64,000 bases of DNA from JAFGUF01 sp040883315. Lineage in GTDB: Bacteria; Bacillota; Clostridia; Christensenellales; UMGS416. The stretch covers positions 1 to 64,000 of the forward strand of contig JBFLKU010000011.1 in assembly GCA_040883315.1 (NCBI GenBank), given 5' to 3'. The translations under genes were made by a program, and so were the position numbers. This document shows, in pieces, positions 60,138 through 64,000 of the stretch (position 1 is its first letter; each line of letters opens with the position of its first letter). The notes under the pieces are model-generated. The model was not told where the DNA came from. It was given only the letters and a program-made list of their open reading frames with translations, and did not search any database.

Positions 60138-60521
60138 ATGAAAACTATCGGAAATATAATATGGTTTTTGTTTGGCGGATTTATCGCATTCATTCTTTGG
60201 TCCATTGCCGGAATATTGGTTTGCATCACAATAATAGGCATTCCTTTTGGCATGCAGTGCTTCAAGGTTGCAGGATATGTTATATGGCCTTTTAAAAAGG
60301 ATGTAATAATCGGCAAAATCGGTGCAGGCAGATTAATAGGCGATATACTGTGGATATTAATATTCGGATGGGAATTTGCGGCTTTTCACTTGATAATTGC
60401 CCTTATATTCTTTATCACCATCATTGGCATTCCATTTGGTAAGCAGCATTTGAAATTTGCCCAGCTTTCCATCGTACCATTTAATTCAAAGGTAATCAGC
60501 AAAGTCAAAAACAAAGGCTAG
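60138..60521 (+). CDS. YccF-family membrane protein
   Basis: 127 aa with about four hydrophobic segments and two internal copies of a 'ITIIGIPFGMQ' / 'ITIIGIPFGKQHLKFAQLSIVPF' motif, the YccF signature. Function unknown. CAGGAG lies six bases before the ATG. A terminator overlaps the stop codon. Confidence 0.88.
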   Translation: MKTIGNIIWFLFGGFIAFILWSIAGILVCITIIGIPFGMQCFKVAGYVIWPFKKDVIIGKIGAGRLIGDILWILIFGWEFAAFHLIIALIFFITIIGIPFGKQHLKFAQLSIVPFNSKVISKVKNKG

Positions 60522-60534
60522 TTTGCCTTTTTTG
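60513..60534 (+). terminator. Terminator overlapping the yccF stop
   Basis: AAAGGC pairs with GCCTTT and three more T follow; the left arm is in the last codons of yccF. Confidence 0.65.
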
Positions 60535-60554
60535 CATATTATTTTGCAATATTT

Positions 60555-60575
60555 CGGAAAATCTTTTTCCGTTTT
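60555..60575 (+). terminator. Second terminator after yccF
   Basis: CGGAAAA pairs with TTTTCCG around a 3-base loop, then TTTT. Confidence 0.5.
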
Positions 60576-60627
60576 AAATATTTACTTGCCCAATACCAAG
60601 TTATAGGTTTAATTTGCTATAAAGTTA

Positions 60628-60636
60628 TGGTATACT
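60628..60636 (+). promoter_or_regulatory. Extended -10 promoter of the NifU-like/GGGtGRT operon
   Basis: TG-G-TATACT at 60628-60636; the leader of about 68 nt can form a GGCGTTG/CAATGCC hairpin near 60648-60670. Confidence 0.5.
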
Positions 60637-60710
60637 TTATGGCGTTTGGCGTTGTTTTATGCAATGCCATATATTTGAATCAGCTCACAATATTTTTAGG
60701 AGGATATATT

Positions 60711-61403
60711 ATGCAATACTCAAGAGAAGTCGAAGAAATGATTTGCATAGCAAAAGGCCCAAATCACGGTCCTGCACCTATCCCTGAAGAAGGAAAATGG
60801 GTGAAAGCTAAACAAATCACCGACATTTCCGGTTTCACTCACGGAGTAGGCTGGTGCGCACCACAGCAAGGAGCCTGCAAACTGACATTAAACATCAAAG
60901 ACGGCATCATCGAGGAAGCATTGGTGGAGACTCTAGGATGCACAGGCATGACTCACTCTGCAGCTATGGCAGCAGAAATCCTGCCCGGCAAAACACCACT
61001 TGAAGCTATGAACACAGACCTAGTATGCGACGCTATAAACACAGCAATGCGCGAGCTATTTCTGCAAATCGCTTATGGTCGTTCACAGTCAGCATTCTCA
61101 GAGGGCGGTCTGCCAATTGGTGCTGGTCTGGAAGACCTTGGAAAAGGCTTGCGTTCACAGGTTGGTACAACCTATGGAACAAAAGCAAAAGGTGTACGCT
61201 ATCTTGATTTAGCAGAGGGCTATATCATGGAGCTAGGCTTAGACAGCGATGACGAAGTAATCGGATATAAGTTTGTACATCTTGGAAAAATGATGGATGC
61301 TATTAAGGCTGGCAAAAGCCACAAAGAAGCTTTCGAGAGCAACATCGGCACATACGGTCGTTTTGATGACGCCGTAAAGACAATAGACCCAAGGCATGCA
61401 TAA
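60711..61403 (+). CDS. NifU-like iron-sulfur scaffold protein
   Basis: 230 aa. Cys49 and Cys56 in 'WCAPQQGACKLTL', Cys77 in 'ETLGCTGMTHSAAMAAEIL', and Cys106. Cys56 and Cys77 match two of the three cluster ligands of IscU; the third is not at its usual place and the Asp two residues after the first is missing. The part after about 120 is not IscU-like. AGGAGG seven bases before the ATG fixes the start. It overlaps the next gene's reading frame region closely and always pairs with a GGGtGRT protein in Clostridia. Function inferred as Fe-S linked. Confidence 0.85.
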   Translation: MQYSREVEEMICIAKGPNHGPAPIPEEGKWVKAKQITDISGFTHGVGWCAPQQGACKLTLNIKDGIIEEALVETLGCTGMTHSAAMAAEILPGKTPLEAMNTDLVCDAINTAMRELFLQIAYGRSQSAFSEGGLPIGAGLEDLGKGLRSQVGTTYGTKAKGVRYLDLAEGYIMELGLDSDDEVIGYKFVHLGKMMDAIKAGKSHKEAFESNIGTYGRFDDAVKTIDPRHA

Positions 61404-61416
61404 GGAGGATATGAAA

Positions 61417-62412
61417 ATGGCATCATTCGAAGGTTATGATAGACGAATAGGAAAAATCAATGAAGCCTTAGCCAAATATGATTTTGCAGACTTGGACTCT
61501 GTAAAAGATTTTTGCTTGGAAAAAGGCGTAGATGTTGAAAAAATTGTTAGAGAAGTGCAGCCAATAGCATTTGAAAATGCTGTATGGGCATATACACTAG
61601 GTGCTGGTATTGCATATAAAAAAGGTGTTAAGACAGCTGCTGAAGCCGCTGAGGCTATCGGCGAAGGTCTGCAGGCATTCTGCATACCAGGCTCAGTTGC
61701 ACAAAATCGCTTGGTTGGCTTAGGCCATGGTAATTTGGCAGCAATGCTTCTTCGTGAAGAAACAAAATGCTTCTGCTTCCTGGCAGGACACGAATCATTT
61801 GCAGCAGCAGAGGGTGCAATAGGTATCGCCAGAACTGCAAACAAAGTTCGCAAAGCACCATTACAGGTAATACTGAACGGTCTTGGCAAAGACGCTGCTT
61901 TTATCATCAGCAGAATAAATGGCTTCACATATGTTCAAACAGAGCTAGACTATGAAACAGGTGAGCTAAAGGTACTGAAAAAGAAAGCATACTCCAATGG
62001 AGAACGCTCAAAAGTACGCTGCTACGGAGCAGACGATGTAGTTGAAGGCGTTGCAATAATGGCACTAGAGGATGTTGACGTATCTATCACAGGAAACTCA
62101 ACCAATCCAACACGTTTCCAACACCCAGTAGCTGGCACATACAAAAAAGAATGCTTGGAAAAAGGCAAAAAGTATTTCTCAGTAGCATCTGGCGGCGGCA
62201 CAGGACGCACACTGCACCCAGACAATATGGCTGCAGGTCCTGCATCATACGGAATGACAGACACCATGGGACGCATGCACTCTGACGCTCAGTTTGCTGG
62301 TTCATCATCAGTTCCTGCTCACGTAGAAATGATGGGATTAATTGGCATGGGCAACAACCCAATGGTTGGTGCATCAGTTGCTGTAGCTGTGGCTGTGGAA
62401 GAATCTCTATAA
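61417..62412 (+). CDS. GGGtGRT protein
   Basis: 331 aa, named for a Gly-rich 'SGGGTGRT' motif (about 258-265) followed by 'SYGMTDTMGRMHSDAQFAGSSSVPAHVEMMGLIGMGNNPMVG'-type conserved stretches. No membrane helix. Biochemical function is not known. The ATG at 61417 has AAGGAGG eight bases upstream; earlier in-frame ATGs at 61396 and 61411 do not. It follows the scaffold gene by 13 bases in one operon. Confidence 0.88.
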   Translation: MASFEGYDRRIGKINEALAKYDFADLDSVKDFCLEKGVDVEKIVREVQPIAFENAVWAYTLGAGIAYKKGVKTAAEAAEAIGEGLQAFCIPGSVAQNRLVGLGHGNLAAMLLREETKCFCFLAGHESFAAAEGAIGIARTANKVRKAPLQVILNGLGKDAAFIISRINGFTYVQTELDYETGELKVLKKKAYSNGERSKVRCYGADDVVEGVAIMALEDVDVSITGNSTNPTRFQHPVAGTYKKECLEKGKKYFSVASGGGTGRTLHPDNMAAGPASYGMTDTMGRMHSDAQFAGSSSVPAHVEMMGLIGMGNNPMVGASVAVAVAVEESL

Positions 62413-62435
62413 AATTATACAAAAAGCAACAATAT

Positions 62436-62467
62436 GAGCTGTGTCGAATATAGACACAGCTCTTTTA
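62436..62467 (+). terminator. Terminator of the NifU-like/GGGtGRT operon
   Basis: GAGCTGTGTC pairs perfectly with GACACAGCTC around a 7-base loop, then TTTT. It ends 15 bases before the recJ ATG. Confidence 0.85.
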
Positions 62468-62481
62468 TAAAAGGATAAAAG

Positions 62482-64000
62482 ATGAAACTAAAACCCAGAT
62501 ATCAAAAAGATATAGATAAAGTCATAATTGATATGCTTTCCAATGAATTATCAGTAAGCAAACTTACTGCTGAAATTCTATTTATGCGTGGATATACCTC
62601 TGCTGATGATGCGAAGGAATATCTAGGCCTAAATGGAGTGAAATTCTCTAATCCATACGACATCGCCGGCATGCAGGAAGCCATCGATAAAATAAACGAA
62701 GCTATGATGAAAGACCAGCATATAACAATCTACAGCGATTATGATGCAGATGGCGTATGCGGATGCTCCATATTTTTAAAAAAATTCAAAGAGCTTAATT
62801 ATAGCAATGTCAGCTATTATGTGCCCCAAAGAGAAGGCGAAGGATATGGACTGAACAGAGATGCCCTGGATAAAATACAAAATAACGGCACTGAACTGGT
62901 GATAACAGTGGACTGCGGCATATCCAATCTGGAGGAAGTATCACATGCCAATTCCATCGGTCTTGATATTATAATAACCGACCATCACAATTGCCCTCCC
63001 GATTTGCCAGATTGCATCTTGGTAAATCCAAAGCTCGGCTGTGCAAACGGACAGGAAAATCTCTGCGGAGCAGCCGTTGCAATGAAAGTATGTCAGGCAT
63101 TAGGGGGCGGCAGTGCCTTCAACGAAGGCATGGAGCTGGCGGCAATAGCTACAGTAGCTGACATGATGCCATTGCTTGGCGAAAACAAACATATAGTAAA
63201 CCAAGGCTTGGATTTGATAAACAACAGACCAAGCCCCGAAATAAAGTCTTTCGTAAAAGCCGCTGTAAATAAAGAGATGATAGACTCTGAGGATATAGCT
63301 TTTAAGCTAGGTCCTATTATCAATGCAGCGGGCAGAATATCCACTGCTCACATAGGTGTTGAGCTGCTTTCAGGGCGCACCAATACACCTTTGGAAGACT
63401 CATTGTCTATGATAGCCCAAAATGAAGAAAGAAAAGAAATACAAAGTACAGTGTACAAAGAGGCATTAAAAATGCTCTCCACAGATGATTTGAGAAATCA
63501 AAAGGCTATAGTATTATACAAGGAAAGCTGGCCTATAGGAGTAGTGGGCATAGCAGCATCTAAGCTGATGAATACATTCGGCAGACCTATAGCTTTACTA
63601 GGAAAATCGGAAGGGAAAATAAAAGGTTCTCTCCGAAGCGTAGAAGGCATAAATATATTTGATATTCTCTATGAAATGAATGAATTGTTTGATTCTTTCG
63701 GCGGGCACTCAAAAGCCGCAGGCATTACTTTAAAAAATGGAATGTATGATGAATTTAAAAGAAGATTTCAAAAAGCTATTTCCGAATATGATAAGTCTCT
63801 GTTTGACAATACAATGTACTATGACGCAGTGTGCAATGCCAATGAAGTGAATATGGACTTTATAAATGAGCTTTCATATATGAAACCGTTCGGTCAGGAC
63901 AACCCTGCCGTCAGCATATTGATGAAAAACATGATAGTCTCCAGCTACAAAACCATGGGCAAGGATAGCAATCACTACAGTGCCATTTTTAAAGACTTCA
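62482..64000 (+). CDS. recJ: Single-stranded-DNA exonuclease RecJ, 3' end outside the window
   Basis: The first 506 codons of RecJ, a 5'-3' ssDNA exonuclease for recombination and mismatch repair. Seen: 'YSDYDADGVCG' (84-94), 'TVDCGISN', the DHH triad Asp167-His-His in 'ITDHHNC', 'CGAAVAMKV', and the DHHA1 'FGGHSKAAG'. AAAGGA precedes the ATG. The reading frame is open to the window edge. Confidence 0.95.
   Translation, partial: MKLKPRYQKDIDKVIIDMLSNELSVSKLTAEILFMRGYTSADDAKEYLGLNGVKFSNPYDIAGMQEAIDKINEAMMKDQHITIYSDYDADGVCGCSIFLKKFKELNYSNVSYYVPQREGEGYGLNRDALDKIQNNGTELVITVDCGISNLEEVSHANSIGLDIIITDHHNCPPDLPDCILVNPKLGCANGQENLCGAAVAMKVCQALGGGSAFNEGMELAAIATVADMMPLLGENKHIVNQGLDLINNRPSPEIKSFVKAAVNKEMIDSEDIAFKLGPIINAAGRISTAHIGVELLSGRTNTPLEDSLSMIAQNEERKEIQSTVYKEALKMLSTDDLRNQKAIVLYKESWPIGVVGIAASKLMNTFGRPIALLGKSEGKIKGSLRSVEGINIFDILYEMNELFDSFGGHSKAAGITLKNGMYDEFKRRFQKAISEYDKSLFDNTMYYDAVCNANEVNMDFINELSYMKPFGQDNPAVSILMKNMIVSSYKTMGKDSNHYSAIFKDF

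Noticed and set aside
61434..61928. 164-codon minus-strand ORF
   Set aside because: Antisense to the GGGtGRT gene; no ribosome-binding site.
1..64000. CRISPR arrays, insertion sequences, tRNA or rRNA genes
   Set aside because: No repeat-spacer pattern, transposase, terminal repeats or RNA gene sequence was recognised by reading; a covariance search was not possible.

Overview
The window is a low-G+C Gram-positive chromosome segment, most likely an anaerobic member of the class Clostridia. The evidence is: AT-rich intergenic DNA with TTGACA/TATAAT-type promoters; strong AGGAGG ribosome-binding sites; the rapZ-glmR-whiA-crh block and the ylxM-ffh-rpsP-khpA-rimM-trmD block arranged as in Bacillota; an ECF transporter module at the end of the ribosomal alpha operon; a rubrerythrin; and a TRAP (MtrB) homologue. 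Genus cannot be decided from the sequence. No rRNA, tRNA, CRISPR, insertion sequence or phage was seen.

Layout. 1-4043 (minus): a DUF4956-like gene (cut by the window edge), a VTC polyphosphate-polymerase-type protein and a giant membrane-anchored CotH/lamin-tail protein. 4124-13369 (minus): pfkA, mtrB, dnaE, crh, whiA, glmR/yvcK, rapZ, murB, which join glycolysis, carbon-flux signalling, wall precursor synthesis and replication. 13475-16805: rarD (plus), an orphan prepilin, and a telA/xpaC pair. 16804-21687 (minus): an M1 peptidase and two tandem LysM-G5-M23 wall hydrolases in one operon. 21755-25280 (minus): trmD, rimM, khpA, rpsP, ffh, ylxM. 25297-30697: rubrerythrin, a serpin (plus), truA and ecfT-ecfA2-ecfA1.

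30791-46878 (minus) is one continuous S10-spc-alpha ribosomal protein supercluster, rpsJ to rplQ, with secY, adk, map, a KOW protein, infA and rpoA in their classical places. It has a clear promoter and a structured leader of about 230 nt before rpsJ, and a second structured element between rpmJ and rpsM. 46970-53560: a leucine-rich-repeat surface protein, tex (plus) and a fused secDF. 53587-58660: a nitroreductase (plus), then thrC-ogg, a small P-loop protein, and dusB with a membrane-anchored protein. 58661-64000 (plus): a decayed ORF, an AraC/GyrI regulator, yccF, a NifU-like scaffold paired with a GGGtGRT protein, and recJ (cut by the window edge).

Most of the window is core housekeeping DNA. 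The points worth a second look are: the VTC/CotH/DUF4956 cluster; a TRAP homologue that lacks one RNA-binding arginine; a serpin with a non-inhibitory-type hinge and an apparently leaderless mRNA; intrinsic terminators buried in the neighbouring convergent gene; possible r-protein autoregulatory RNAs; a consensus promoter lying on top of the ylxM start; and the uncharacterised NifU-like/GGGtGRT pair.
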